DNA of 64,000 nucleotides from Xanthobacter aminoxidans (GTDB lineage Bacteria; Pseudomonadota; Alphaproteobacteria; Rhizobiales; Xanthobacteraceae): positions 36,745 to 100,744 of the forward strand of contig NZ_JAMJXC010000020.1 of the NCBI RefSeq assembly GCF_023571765.1. Reading direction: 5' to 3'. A program made the position numbers and the translations under genes. This document shows positions 26,833 through 35,825 of this stretch, in pieces. How positions within the stretch are numbered: position 1 is the first letter of the stretch; every line of letters begins with the position of its first letter. The notes under the pieces were generated by a model. It did not search any database and was not told where the DNA came from. It saw only the letters and a program-made list of their open reading frames with translations.

Positions 26833-28245
26833 ATGGTTGCCGCAGCCGCGAAATCCGACAGTGCAATGCCCGATCGCATCGCCCAGGCGGTGCAGCGCCT
26901 ACAGGCCGCACTGGATCACAAGGTCGTTACGAATCGCTCGGTGCGGGAACAGCACGCGAACGTGACGACCTACCTGCCCAACGAGCCCGCGGACGCCGTT
27001 GTTTTCGCTGAATGCACGGAAGATGTGCAGGCCGTGGTCCGCGTCTGCGACGAGCTGTCGGTGCCGGTTATCGCGTGGGGCGCGGGCACCTCGCTGGAGG
27101 GCCATGTGAACGCCCCCTTCGGCGGCATCTGCATCGACCTCTCGCGCATGAACCGCATCCTGGCCGTCAACACGGCCGACCTCGACTGCGTGATCGAACC
27201 CGGCGTCACCCGCAAGCGGCTCAACGAGGAACTGCGCGACCAGGGCCTGTTCTTCCCGCTCGATCCCGGCGCCGACGCCTCGCTGGGCGGCATGGTCTCC
27301 ACCCGCTGCTCGGGCACCAATGCGGTGCGTTACGGCACCATGAAGGACAACGTGCTGTCCCTGAAGGTGGTGACGCCCACCGGCGAAATCCTCACCACCG
27401 CCACCCGCGCGCGCAAATCCTCCGCCGGCTACGACCTCACCCGCCTCTACGTCGGCGCCGAGGGCACGCTCGGCATCGTCACCGAGATCACGCTGAAGCT
27501 CTACGGCATCCCGGAGGCGGTCTCCGCCGCCGTCTGCCCCTTTCCCAGCATCGAGGCCGCCTGCAACACGGTGATCGCCACCATCCAGAGCGGCATCCCG
27601 GTGGCGCGCATCGAGCTTCTGGACGAGGAGCAGGTGAAGGCCTCCAATGCCTACGCCAAGCTCACGCTGGCCGAGACGCCCACCCTCTTCCTCGAATTCC
27701 ACGGCACGGAAGCGAGCGTCCACGAGCAGGCGGATCGCTTCGGCGAGCTGGCGGCGGAATATGGCGGCGGCCCCTCGGTGTTCGCGGTGAAGCCGGAGGA
27801 GCGCACCAGGCTCTGGCAGGCGCGGCACGATGCCTATTGGTCCGTCCTGCCGATGCGGCCGGGCGCCAAGGCGGTGGCCACCGACGTGTGCGTGCCCATC
27901 TCCAGCCTCGCCGAGTGCGTGATGGAGACCAAGCGCGACATCGTGGAAATGGGCCTCATCGCCCCCATCGTCGGCCATGTGGGCGACGGCAATTTCCACA
28001 CCACGCTGATGGTGAACGTGGACGACCCGGAAGACCTCGCCAAGGCCAAGCACTACATGAAGCGGCTGGTGGAGCGCGCCCTCGCCATGGGCGGTACCTC
28101 CACCGGCGAGCACGGCGTCGGCCAGGGGAAGATGAAATACATGGAGGGCGAGCACGGCGCCGCGGCGCTGGAGGCCATGCGCGCGATCAAGCGGGCGCTC
28201 GACCCCAAAAACATCATGAATCCGGGAAAGATCGTCGCGATCTGA
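26833..28245 (+). CDS. FAD-linked oxidase, D-lactate dehydrogenase / glycolate oxidase GlcD type
   Basis: 470-residue flavoprotein of the PCMH family. The FAD-binding domain carries VPVIAWGAGTSLEGHVNAPFG near residue 78, DPGADASLGGMVSTRCSGTNAVRYG, and SSAGYDLTRLYVGAEGTLGIVTE. The C-terminal FAD-oxidase domain ends with VGHVGDGNFHTTL and GEHGVGQGKMKYM, the metal and substrate histidine motifs of D-lactate dehydrogenase (cytochrome) and GlcD. The single-subunit layout and absence of glcE and glcF neighbours favour a D-lactate dehydrogenase-like enzyme, but D-2-hydroxyglutarate or glycolate are possible substrates. AAGGA lies just upstream of the ATG. Confidence 0.88.
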   Translation: MVAAAAKSDSAMPDRIAQAVQRLQAALDHKVVTNRSVREQHANVTTYLPNEPADAVVFAECTEDVQAVVRVCDELSVPVIAWGAGTSLEGHVNAPFGGICIDLSRMNRILAVNTADLDCVIEPGVTRKRLNEELRDQGLFFPLDPGADASLGGMVSTRCSGTNAVRYGTMKDNVLSLKVVTPTGEILTTATRARKSSAGYDLTRLYVGAEGTLGIVTEITLKLYGIPEAVSAAVCPFPSIEAACNTVIATIQSGIPVARIELLDEEQVKASNAYAKLTLAETPTLFLEFHGTEASVHEQADRFGELAAEYGGGPSVFAVKPEERTRLWQARHDAYWSVLPMRPGAKAVATDVCVPISSLAECVMETKRDIVEMGLIAPIVGHVGDGNFHTTLMVNVDDPEDLAKAKHYMKRLVERALAMGGTSTGEHGVGQGKMKYMEGEHGAAALEAMRAIKRALDPKNIMNPGKIVAI

Positions 28246-28308
28246 TCGCAATCCCTGCGCATAGGGTTAAGCGTCCCTTTTCGATCGGGGCCTCATCGGG
28301 AGACGCGT

Positions 28309-31300
28309 GTGCAGGGCATTCTCATCAGCCTCGCCTCGGCCATAGTCCTCGCCATCAGCGCGGCCTTCGCCGCGCCGTTCGTGGTGGACTGGAACCAGTG
28401 GCGCGGCACGTTCGAGACCGAGATGGGCCGCACGCTGGGCCTGCCCGTGGTGATCCGCGGCTCCATCGAGGCGGAGATCCTGCCCGCCCCCCGCATCGTG
28501 CTGCGCGACGTGACCCTCGGCGACGTGGTGTCCACCGGCGGCACGGTGAAGGAACTGACCGCCGAGCTCTCCCTCGGCGCCCTGATGCGCGGCGACATCC
28601 AGGCCACCGGCGTCACCCTGCGCAAGCCGCAGATCCGCGTGGTGCTGGACAGTGCCGGCCGCGTCGCCATGCCCACCGGCACCGGGCGGGCGGCGGAACT
28701 CTCCATCGCCCGGCTGGAGGTGGAAGACGGCAGCCTCGATCTGCTCGACCGCGCCTCGGACCACCGCGTCAGCATCGATGACGTCGACCTCAAGGGTGAG
28801 GCGCGCTCCCTCTCCGGCCCGTTCCGGCTGGATGGAGAGGTGCAGGCCGGCACAGCGCGGTTCGCCGTGCGCTCCACCCTCGGCAAGATCGGCGATGACG
28901 GCGCCGGCAAGCTGCGCATCGTGCTGGACGGGCGCACCCGCCCGTTTGCCCTCGATCTCGACGGCAGCCTCAACGTGGCCGGCGCCAAGCCGCGTTTCGA
29001 CGGCCGCGCCACCCTCTCCCGCCATAGTGACGGGGCGGAGGCGTGGCAGCTCTCCGGCACGCTGAAGGCGAGCCCGGAAGCGGTGCTGGCGGAAAGCCTC
29101 GATCTGGCGCTGGGCGGCTCGGCCACCCCGGCGCAGCTCACCGGCTCCGCGCGCCTCGCCCTCGGCCGCGCCATTGGCCTTGATGCGGTGCTGAATGCCC
29201 GCAGCCTCGACATCGACGCCGTGCGGGCAGCCACCGGCACCAAGGATGCGGACGCCGGCAGCGGCAGCCCGGCCGCTTCGCTTGCCCGCTTCCTCGGCGG
29301 CGTCGCGGCCCTGCCCGCGCCGGACATCGCCTCGCGCATCGGTCTTTCCGTGGAGCAACTGGTGCTCGGTGGCACCATGGTGCGCGATGTGCGGGCCGAC
29401 ATCTCCGGCTCCGCCGCCGGCTGGCGGGTGGACAGCGCCGAGGCGCAGCTGCCCGGCAAGGCGTCGCTGCGCCTCTCCGGCATGCCGACCCGCGCCAATG
29501 GCGGCGGCGGCTTCGACGGCAACGTCTCCTTCTCCGCCGATGACCCAGCCGTCTTCCTGCGCTGGGCCGCCCCCACCGCGCCGCGCGATTATGTGGCGGC
29601 AGCGAAGGGGCCGGTGCGCATCTCCGGCCGCGTCACCGCCGGTCCGTCGCGCATCGCGGTGGACATGCTGGACGCCACCTTCGCCGCCAGCCGCGTGCGC
29701 GGCTCGGCCTCGGCCGCGCTGCCGGACAACGCGCCGCCCAAGCTCGACCTGCGCCTGTCGCTGGACGGCTTCGACCTCGACCCGCTGATCGCCGCCGTGC
29801 AGACCGCCTCCGCCGCCGTGGGCGGGGGCGCGGACGGGCAGGTGGCCATCGACGGGCGGAACCTCACCCTGTCCGGCCTGCCGCTGCGCGGCCTGAACCT
29901 CGAAGGCTCCGCCACCGGCGGCAACTGGCGCCTCGCCCGCATGGTGATGGACGATTTCGCCGGTCTGCGCGTCGAGGGCGCCGGGCGCATGGAGAATTTC
30001 TCCACCACCCCGCGCGGCGAATTCAACATCACCGCCTCCGGCGCCAGGGCCGACGGGCTCGTGCCCGTGGCGCGGCTTCTGGCTGGTGAGGAAACGGCGC
30101 AGGTCATCGGCAACCTCCTGCCCATCGCCTCCCCGGTGAAGCTCAACAGCACCGTGGTCTGGGGCGAGGCCGGCGGGCGCAATGTCACCATCGCCGGCAC
30201 CCTGGGGCAGATCTCCGGCGACGTCGCCTTCGCCCGCACCACTGCCGGCGTGCCGCTGCGCATCGCCCTGAAGGCGGACGCGACGGACGGAGGCCGCGCG
30301 CTCGCCGCCCTCGGCGTGGACGGGCTCGGACAAAGGCTCGGCCCGGCCCGGGTGGAACTCTCCGTCGACCCGCTGACGCAGGACGAGGCGCAGGTGCGCG
30401 GCCGCATCACGGTGGCCGACCTCACGGCGCAGGCGCAGGGCACGGCCCGCCTGTCCGGCGGCAGCATCGAGCCCAATCTCAGCATGCGCCTCGACGGCGC
30501 CGACCTCGGCCGGCTGCTGCCGCAGGCCTCCGCCGCCGTGGAAGGGCCAGTGCCCACCGCCCTCGCCTTCACCCTTTCCCGCCGCGCCGGTGCGTGGCGC
30601 CTCGGCGAGCTGACCGGTTCGCTGGCGGCGGCGCCCGTCTCCGGCAGCGTGGAGTTCGAGCCCGGCGCGGTGCCGCGCCTCTCCGGCAAGCTGGCCTTCG
30701 ATACCCTCTCGGTCCCGCGCATCCTCGGCATGTTCGCCGCCCGTGCCGGGGCGGAGAGCGGGCCGGCCGGCCTGTGGAACACCGCTCGGCTCGCGCCGGC
30801 AGCGGCGGGCGGTATCGGCCTCAATCTGGAACTTTCCGCCGGGCGCATTGCCGCGCTCGGCCCCTATGCGCTGGACAAGGGCCGCGTCGTGCTGGTCAGC
30901 GACGGCACGGATTTCGACCTGCGCGACCTCTCCGGCAGCCTCGGCGGCGGGCGGGTCGCCGCCTCGCTCCGGCTGAAGCGGCAGAACGACCTCCTCCAGG
31001 CCGACGGCCGCCTCGTGCTGGAGCAGGTGGACGCAAGCGCCCTCATCGCCCCTAGTGGCGCCCGCACCCCGCCCAAGGGACGCGTGAACCTGCTGCTCGA
31101 TCTCGGCGGCTCGGGCCGCAGTGTGCAGACCATCGTGCAGAGTCTCTCCGGGCAGGGCACCCTCGGCGTGCGCGACCTCGTGATCGAGAATGCCAGCCCC
31201 GCCGCCCTCGACGCGGTTCTGGCCGAGGCCGCCCCCCTCTCGCCGCCGCCTGATGAGCGCCGTACGGCGCAGATGCTGGATCGCGCGCTGGCCAAGGGGC

Positions 31301-32259
31301 CGCTCAAGCTCGCCTTCGTGGAATCGACGCTGGGCGTGGTGAACGGCGTCGCCCGCCTTTCCCCCGCCCGCACCACGGCGGACACTGTGCGCGTCGGCCT
31401 CTCCGGCAGCCTCGACCTGTCGCGGCTGGTCCTCGATGCCGGCATGGACCTCGAAGGTGCCGAGAGTGCTGGCGGCGTGCCCAGCGGCGCCATCTCCTGG
31501 CGCGGGCCGGTGGCTTCGCCCGAGCGGCGGGTGAGCGCGGCGGCCGCGACCAGCGTCATCGCCATGCGCGCCATCGAGCGTGAGACCCGCCGTCTGGAGG
31601 ACCGCCAGCGCGGCGGCGCGCCGGCCCCCGAGCCGGCCACCGCTCCGGCGACCCCCGCGCCCGTCGCGCCTGTGTCCGTGACCCCGGCGCCGGTTATTCC
31701 TGCTCCGGTCGTTCCCGCCCCTGCCCCGGCTGTGGTCGCCCCGGTGACGCCTGCGGCGAAACCTGCCGTGATCCCTCCGGCGGCAGCGACGCCTGCTCAA
31801 CCGGCAGCCCCTGCTCCGGCGCCCGCGCCAGCCCCTGTGGCGATTGCTCCGCCCGCGCCCCAGCCGGCTCCGGTGCCGGTGCCGCGCGCGGTGGATCGCA
31901 ATCAGGAGATCGAGCGGCGGGATGTGCCCGCGTCCGGCTTCGGCGTGCCCACCGCCTCCGGCACCGCCGGCACCGCGACGCCGGGCGAGGTCCAGTCCCG
32001 CCAGACCCATCAGGCGGTGCCGGCCCGCGCCGAACCCGAGCGCCAGCTGGAAAGCCACGCCACGCCCGAACCCACGGGCGAGCCTCGCCATCAGCCTGTG
32101 GTGCGCCAGACGCAGCCCCCCGCCCCGCGCCGCACCGACCGGGTCGAGCCGCCGCCCCCGCCGCGCTTCAGCGTGCCGGCGCCCACGGACGGCCAGTTGC
32201 CGCCCACCTCCGGCTTCGGCGACCTGCCGCGCCCGCCCGGTCTGGTGGGCGCGCGCTGA
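28309..32259 (+). CDS. AsmA-family protein with proline-rich C-terminal tail
   Basis: 1316-residue envelope protein. One N-terminal hydrophobic segment (ILISLASAIVLAISAAFAAPFV) anchors it in the inner membrane, followed by the AsmA signature VDWNQWRGTFETEMGRTLGLPVVIRG in two parts and long beta-rich repeats (VTLRKPQIRV, AELSIARLEVEDGSL). AsmA-like proteins form long hydrophobic grooves proposed to carry phospholipids between membranes. From about residue 1105 the protein becomes a low-complexity Pro/Ala/Val tail (APVAPVSVTPAPVIPAPV) of some 200 residues, possibly cell-wall spanning. GTG start, with GGGAG upstream. The convergent folA gene begins ten bases later. Confidence 0.87.
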   Translation: MQGILISLASAIVLAISAAFAAPFVVDWNQWRGTFETEMGRTLGLPVVIRGSIEAEILPAPRIVLRDVTLGDVVSTGGTVKELTAELSLGALMRGDIQATGVTLRKPQIRVVLDSAGRVAMPTGTGRAAELSIARLEVEDGSLDLLDRASDHRVSIDDVDLKGEARSLSGPFRLDGEVQAGTARFAVRSTLGKIGDDGAGKLRIVLDGRTRPFALDLDGSLNVAGAKPRFDGRATLSRHSDGAEAWQLSGTLKASPEAVLAESLDLALGGSATPAQLTGSARLALGRAIGLDAVLNARSLDIDAVRAATGTKDADAGSGSPAASLARFLGGVAALPAPDIASRIGLSVEQLVLGGTMVRDVRADISGSAAGWRVDSAEAQLPGKASLRLSGMPTRANGGGGFDGNVSFSADDPAVFLRWAAPTAPRDYVAAAKGPVRISGRVTAGPSRIAVDMLDATFAASRVRGSASAALPDNAPPKLDLRLSLDGFDLDPLIAAVQTASAAVGGGADGQVAIDGRNLTLSGLPLRGLNLEGSATGGNWRLARMVMDDFAGLRVEGAGRMENFSTTPRGEFNITASGARADGLVPVARLLAGEETAQVIGNLLPIASPVKLNSTVVWGEAGGRNVTIAGTLGQISGDVAFARTTAGVPLRIALKADATDGGRALAALGVDGLGQRLGPARVELSVDPLTQDEAQVRGRITVADLTAQAQGTARLSGGSIEPNLSMRLDGADLGRLLPQASAAVEGPVPTALAFTLSRRAGAWRLGELTGSLAAAPVSGSVEFEPGAVPRLSGKLAFDTLSVPRILGMFAARAGAESGPAGLWNTARLAPAAAGGIGLNLELSAGRIAALGPYALDKGRVVLVSDGTDFDLRDLSGSLGGGRVAASLRLKRQNDLLQADGRLVLEQVDASALIAPSGARTPPKGRVNLLLDLGGSGRSVQTIVQSLSGQGTLGVRDLVIENASPAALDAVLAEAAPLSPPPDERRTAQMLDRALAKGPLKLAFVESTLGVVNGVARLSPARTTADTVRVGLSGSLDLSRLVLDAGMDLEGAESAGGVPSGAISWRGPVASPERRVSAAAATSVIAMRAIERETRRLEDRQRGGAPAPEPATAPATPAPVAPVSVTPAPVIPAPVVPAPAPAVVAPVTPAAKPAVIPPAAATPAQPAAPAPAPAPAPVAIAPPAPQPAPVPVPRAVDRNQEIERRDVPASGFGVPTASGTAGTATPGEVQSRQTHQAVPARAEPERQLESHATPEPTGEPRHQPVVRQTQPPAPRRTDRVEPPPPPRFSVPAPTDGQLPPTSGFGDLPRPPGLVGAR

Positions 32260-32268
32260 GCGGGCCGA

Positions 32269-32790
32269 TCAGGCCCGTTCGAGCGTCACATAGGTAAAGG
32301 CGGCTTCGTCCTTCTCGCCGCGGATCGGCCCCTCGCGGCCGGTCACCCGCCATTGGCTGCGATCGAAGGCGGGGAAGAGCACATCGCCCTCGGGGGCGGC
32401 ATCCACCTCGGTGAGGTGCAGCCAGCGAGCGAGGGGGAGCGTCTCGCGAAACACGCGCTCGCCGCCGATGACCATGATGGCGTCCGCGCCCATGGCATCC
32501 GCCGCATCGTCCGCCAGCGCGAGACCTTCAGCCATCGAGGCGCCTTTCAGCACGCCCTCGGGCGGGGAGAAGGCCGGATCGGCGCTCACCACCACGGACG
32601 TGCGCCCCGGCAGCGGCTTGCCGATGGACTCGAAGGTGCGCCGCCCCATCAGGATCGGCTTGCCCCAGGTGATGGCGCGGAAGCGCTTCAGGTCCGAGGG
32701 CAGGCGCCACGGCAGGCCACCGCCGACGCCGATGACGCCGTTGCGCGACACCGCGACCACCAGCGCGAGGGGATGACGGGTCGCGCTCAT
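32269..32790 (-). CDS. folA: Dihydrofolate reductase
   Basis: 173-residue enzyme reducing dihydrofolate to tetrahydrofolate with NADPH. Motifs: VVAVSRNGVIGVGGGLPWRLPSDLKRF (in two adjoining parts, substrate and cofactor loop), ILMGRRTFESIGKPLPGR, and IMVIGGERVFRETLPLA. Folate-binding Asp and the Arg/Thr pair are in their usual places. It lacks the usual thyA neighbour; instead its start overlaps the stop of the upstream FAD-dependent gene by four bases (ATGA), suggesting coupled translation. Confidence 0.95.
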   Translation of the reverse strand: MSATRHPLALVVAVSRNGVIGVGGGLPWRLPSDLKRFRAITWGKPILMGRRTFESIGKPLPGRTSVVVSADPAFSPPEGVLKGASMAEGLALADDAADAMGADAIMVIGGERVFRETLPLARWLHLTEVDAAPEGDVLFPAFDRSQWRVTGREGPIRGEKDEAAFTYVTLERA

Positions 32791-34052
32791 GCGGCGTGCT
32801 CCAATTGGGCGAGGGCGGTCTCGGCGGCTGCGATGCCGGAGATGTGCGCGCCGTGGCAGGTGGAGAAGGCGGGGCCGCCCAGCGCCTCCCCTGCGAAGAC
32901 GATGCGCGAATCGAACGGTTCATGAAGCCTGGTACGCAGATGCGCCTTGCCCGGCAGCGCGCAGGAATAGGCGCCGCCGATGAAGGGCATTCCGGCCCAG
33001 TCGGTTGTCAGGCGACGCACCACATGGCGCCGCACATCGTCCCCGAAGGCCGACACCAGCAGGCCGACGGCGAAGTCGGCCAGCGCATCCGGCCCCTCGC
33101 CCGCCATCGCCTGCGCTTCCGGTCCGGCCACATGGACGAGCGCCGCCGGCGCGCCACCCGGCCGCAGCATGACCGAGGCGCCGGCTTGTCCGGGCTGAGC
33201 GGGGTCCACCGCATCGAGGCCGGTGCGCTCGGGCACGCCGAACACGTCCCGGTCGAACAGCAGCGCCACCTTCTCCGCGAAGCCGAGCGGCAAAGCGGCG
33301 AACGCCTCCGCGACGTCCGGCGGCAAGGCGGGATCGAAGGCGAGGCGGCCGGCGGCGATCACTGCCGTGGACACCGTGACCACCGCCGCGCGGCAGGCGA
33401 TGGCGCCCCGCTCCGTCTCGATGGAGAGGCGCCGGCCCCTGCGATCGATGCGCCGCACCGGACAGCCGAGCGTCACCTTCAGATCGCCCGCCACCGCCAG
33501 CACCAGCGCGCCATAGCCGTCGAGCACCGGCCAGTTGTCGTCCGTGTCGCGATAGAGCGCGAAATCCACGGCGGAAATGTCCGCCGGCCCGGCGGCCGAC
33601 ATCAGCTCCAGCCAGTGCCGGGCGAGGACGTCATAGCGCCCGGCGCCCCGCTCCGCGATCACCGCGGCGGCGGAAACGTCGCGGCCGGACCGGCCGGCGG
33701 CATGAATGGCGTCGAAGACGGCATCCACCTCCGCATCGGCGGCGTCCTTCTCAGCATCTGTGGAGAAGCGGTCGCCGAGAAGGAGGCGCCGACGCGGCAC
33801 GGCGCTGCGGCCGACACGGAAGCCGTGGGCATCGGCGAGGGTGGTGAAGGGATTGTCCCGCGCGTCGTGCAGCCAGTGGCAGCCGAGGTCGAAGGGCACG
33901 CCGAGGGTGGTGGTGTCGGTCGCCGCCCGACCGCCGGCGATGGGGGCGGCCTCGATGATCTCGAAGGGGACACCCGCCGCTTTCAGCCGCGCTCCGGCCG
34001 CAAGGCCGGCGGCGCCGGCCCCGATCACGACCACATCGGTCTCGGCGGTCAC
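32787..34052 (-). CDS. FAD-dependent amine oxidase-like protein
   Basis: 421-residue flavoprotein. The N-terminus has the dinucleotide-binding motif VVVIGAGAAGLAAGARL and an acidic end-of-strand pattern EIIEAAPIAGGRA, and the C-terminus carries the second FAD motif IVFAGEALGGPAFSTCHGA. This is the amine oxidase / protoporphyrinogen-oxidase fold, but the substrate-cage aromatic residues that would define a substrate are not recognised. GMPFIGGAYSCALPG resembles the polyamine or monoamine oxidase consensus. It is translationally coupled to folA; a link to folate metabolism is not established. Another name could be NAD(P)-binding protein of unknown function. Confidence 0.75.
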   Translation of the reverse strand: MTAETDVVVIGAGAAGLAAGARLKAAGVPFEIIEAAPIAGGRAATDTTTLGVPFDLGCHWLHDARDNPFTTLADAHGFRVGRSAVPRRRLLLGDRFSTDAEKDAADAEVDAVFDAIHAAGRSGRDVSAAAVIAERGAGRYDVLARHWLELMSAAGPADISAVDFALYRDTDDNWPVLDGYGALVLAVAGDLKVTLGCPVRRIDRRGRRLSIETERGAIACRAAVVTVSTAVIAAGRLAFDPALPPDVAEAFAALPLGFAEKVALLFDRDVFGVPERTGLDAVDPAQPGQAGASVMLRPGGAPAALVHVAGPEAQAMAGEGPDALADFAVGLLVSAFGDDVRRHVVRRLTTDWAGMPFIGGAYSCALPGKAHLRTRLHEPFDSRIVFAGEALGGPAFSTCHGAHISGIAAAETALAQLEHAA

Positions 34053-34069
34053 CGGCGGGGTCCGGCCGG

Positions 34070-34642
34070 CTACTTCTTGTTGCGGAAGACGTCGAGCTGC
34101 ACCACCTGCGCACCGCCGGCGGGCTTTTCCGCCCCCTCGGCGGTGGACGCCGCACTGGCCAGCGCCGGCTCGGAGGCGGCGCCCGGCGCGGGCTTGAGCG
34201 GGGTCGGCGCATTGGAGGCCGCGCCATTGGCCGAGACGGGCGTCTCCAGCGGGGCGTCGTCCGTCTCTTCCCCGTCCGCATCGGCGGTGAGGGTCTCGAA
34301 CTGGAGGCCGAACTTCACGGCCGGGTCGAAGAAGCCCTTGAGGGCGGTGAAGGGCACCAGCAGGCGCTCGGGAATGCCGCCGAAGGAGAGACCGACCTCG
34401 AACGAGGTCTCGGTGACGATCAGGTCCCAGAACTGGTGCTGGAGCACGATGGTCATCTCCTCCGGATATTTCTCCAGCATGCGCTGGGAAAGCCGGACGC
34501 CGGGGGCGCGGGTGTCGAAGGAGATGAAGAAATGGTGGTCGCCCGGCAGGCCGGTCTTGGCCACGTCCGTGAGCACACGGCGCACCACGGAGCGCAGGGC
34601 CTCCTGTGCGAGAAGATCGTAGCGGATGTGATCGACCGTCAT
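34070..34642 (-). CDS. sspB: SspB-type ClpXP adaptor (alphaproteobacterial SspB, DUF1321 type)
   Basis: 190-residue adaptor that delivers ssrA-tagged proteins to the ClpXP protease. The substrate-binding fold occupies about residues 1-110: DHIRYDLLAQEALRSVVRRVL, HHFFISFDTRAPGVRLSQRM, MTIVLQHQFWDLIV and the VGLSFGGIPERLLVPFTALKGFFDP signature. A long Ala/Pro/Glu-rich linker follows, ending in VVQLDVFRNKK, the short C-terminal ClpX-docking tail. The start at 34642 (MTVDHIRYD) is set by homology; a 21-residue longer frame exists. The tmRNA gene lies directly upstream on the same strand. Confidence 0.93.
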   Translation of the reverse strand: MTVDHIRYDLLAQEALRSVVRRVLTDVAKTGLPGDHHFFISFDTRAPGVRLSQRMLEKYPEEMTIVLQHQFWDLIVTETSFEVGLSFGGIPERLLVPFTALKGFFDPAVKFGLQFETLTADADGEETDDAPLETPVSANGAASNAPTPLKPAPGAASEPALASAASTAEGAEKPAGGAQVVQLDVFRNKK

Positions 34643-34814
34643 GAGCCCGCTTAAGTCCCTCCGGCCTGATGACGAGCCAGGCTCCGGAGGCCTTCCGGGC
34701 GGCACCGTGAACAGGTGGCGCCGCGGCCGAAAGGACGAACGAAGGAGCGCGCTTCCCCCCTTCGGCCGGTCGGGAGGGAAGTGGAGGCTTCTGTTGCCAG
34801 GTGCCTCCGAACCC

Positions 34815-35105
34815 CGCCTATCCAGTGCTACCCGGTAGGACTTTGATTTCGATCGTCAAACCGCTCACGCGGCCAGAGCAACCGGAGCATAGTTGTCGTT
34901 GGCAACTATAAGTTTAGCCCGATAACGGCGGTACAATGCCGAGCGAAAGAATGCTCTTTACACCCTCGTCGATCCTATTTCGCCCCCGCCGGAGCCCGAC
35001 TTTCCCAAGGGAAAAACGGGCTTTGGTGGAGGCGCCGGGTACCGCCCCCGGGTCCGAAAGGCTTATTCCAACACCGATTTATCGCCATAGCCGACTTGCG
35101 CCGGC
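34815..35105 (-). ncRNA. ssrA: Transfer-messenger RNA, circularly permuted two-piece form
   Basis: Rescues stalled ribosomes and adds a degradation tag. On the minus strand the acceptor piece comes first. It has a T-arm (CCGGG, seven-base loop, CCCGG), the acceptor 3' strand CGCCTCC and an encoded CCA at 35026-35024. A roughly 36-base intervening segment (35023-34988) with its own hairpin follows. The coding piece then begins GGGGGCG (34987-34981), pairing with CGCCTCC, and AAATAGGATCGACGAGGG, as in other alphaproteobacterial tmRNAs. The tag frame at 34903-34865 reads ANDNYAPVALAA then TGA. Outer ends are approximate. It adjoins sspB, whose product binds this tag. Confidence 0.92.
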
Positions 35106-35138
35106 CCGGTGAATATAGGCGCCGCCGTCCGCCGATGA
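35105..35138 (-). promoter_or_regulatory. Candidate promoter of the tmRNA gene
   Basis: On the minus strand a CTTTCA element is followed after about 18 bases by TATATT, immediately before the acceptor-piece sequence. The -10 matches the consensus well; the -35 is only partial. Coordinates are approximate. Confidence 0.4.
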
Positions 35139-35200
35139 AAGGGGCGCGGGGCGAAATGTGCCACCCTGTCCCCGGTTCCGCGCGGCACCCCCTTCAAGCC

Positions 35201-35812
35201 TCACGCTTTGGCGCAGTGGCAGCCTTCCAGATGGTCGTCCACGAGGCCGCACGCCTGCATGGCGGCATAGACGATGGTGGGGCCGACGAACTTGAAGCCC
35301 GCCGCCTTGAGCCGCTTGGACAGGGCCTTCGATTCGGCCGTCTCGGCGGGCACGTCGGCGATGCGACGGGGGCGGTTCACCTTCGTCTCGCCGTCCACCG
35401 CATCCCACATGAAATCGCTGAACGCGATCCCCTTGTCGCGCAAATCGAGATAGCCGCGGGCGGAGAGCACCGCGCCCTCCACCTTCGCCCGGTTGCGCAC
35501 GATGCCGGCATCCTGCATCAGCGCCTCCACCTTGGCCGCGTCGTAGCGGGCGATGATCTCCGGCTCGAAGCCGTCGAAGGCGCGGCGGAAATTCTCCCGC
35601 TTCCTGAGAATGGTGATCCAAGAGAGGCCAGCCTGGAAGCCGTCCAGCAGCAACTTCTCGAACAGGGCGCGGCTGTCGCGCTCGGGCACGCCCCATTCAT
35701 CGTCGTGATAGGCCATGTAGAAGGGATCGGTGCCGCACCAGAAGCAGCGGGCATGGCCGTCCGCGTGCGCGATCAAGGGCTGGCGCACGGGCTTCGGCGC
35801 GGCATCGTCCAT
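35201..35812 (-). CDS. tag: DNA-3-methyladenine glycosylase I
   Basis: 203-residue base-excision repair enzyme removing 3-methyladenine from alkylated DNA. Motifs are RCFWCGTDPFYMAYHDDEWGVP with the zinc ligands Cys and His, LFEKLLLDGFQAGLSWITIL with the base-pocket Glu and Trp, FVGPTIVYAAMQACGLVDDH, and the C-terminal zinc ligands in HLEGCHC. The ATG at 35812 (MDDAAPKP) has GAGGAG nine bases upstream; a start at 35848 would run into the preceding gene. It follows ygfZ by 13 bases, so they are likely one operon. Confidence 0.94.
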   Translation of the reverse strand: MDDAAPKPVRQPLIAHADGHARCFWCGTDPFYMAYHDDEWGVPERDSRALFEKLLLDGFQAGLSWITILRKRENFRRAFDGFEPEIIARYDAAKVEALMQDAGIVRNRAKVEGAVLSARGYLDLRDKGIAFSDFMWDAVDGETKVNRPRRIADVPAETAESKALSKRLKAAGFKFVGPTIVYAAMQACGLVDDHLEGCHCAKA

Positions 35813-35825
35813 TCTCTTGGGCTCC

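Noticed and set aside
28267..32091. 1274-codon open frame on the minus strand
   Set aside because: Antisense to the AsmA-like gene; low-complexity Gly/Arg translation with no family match.
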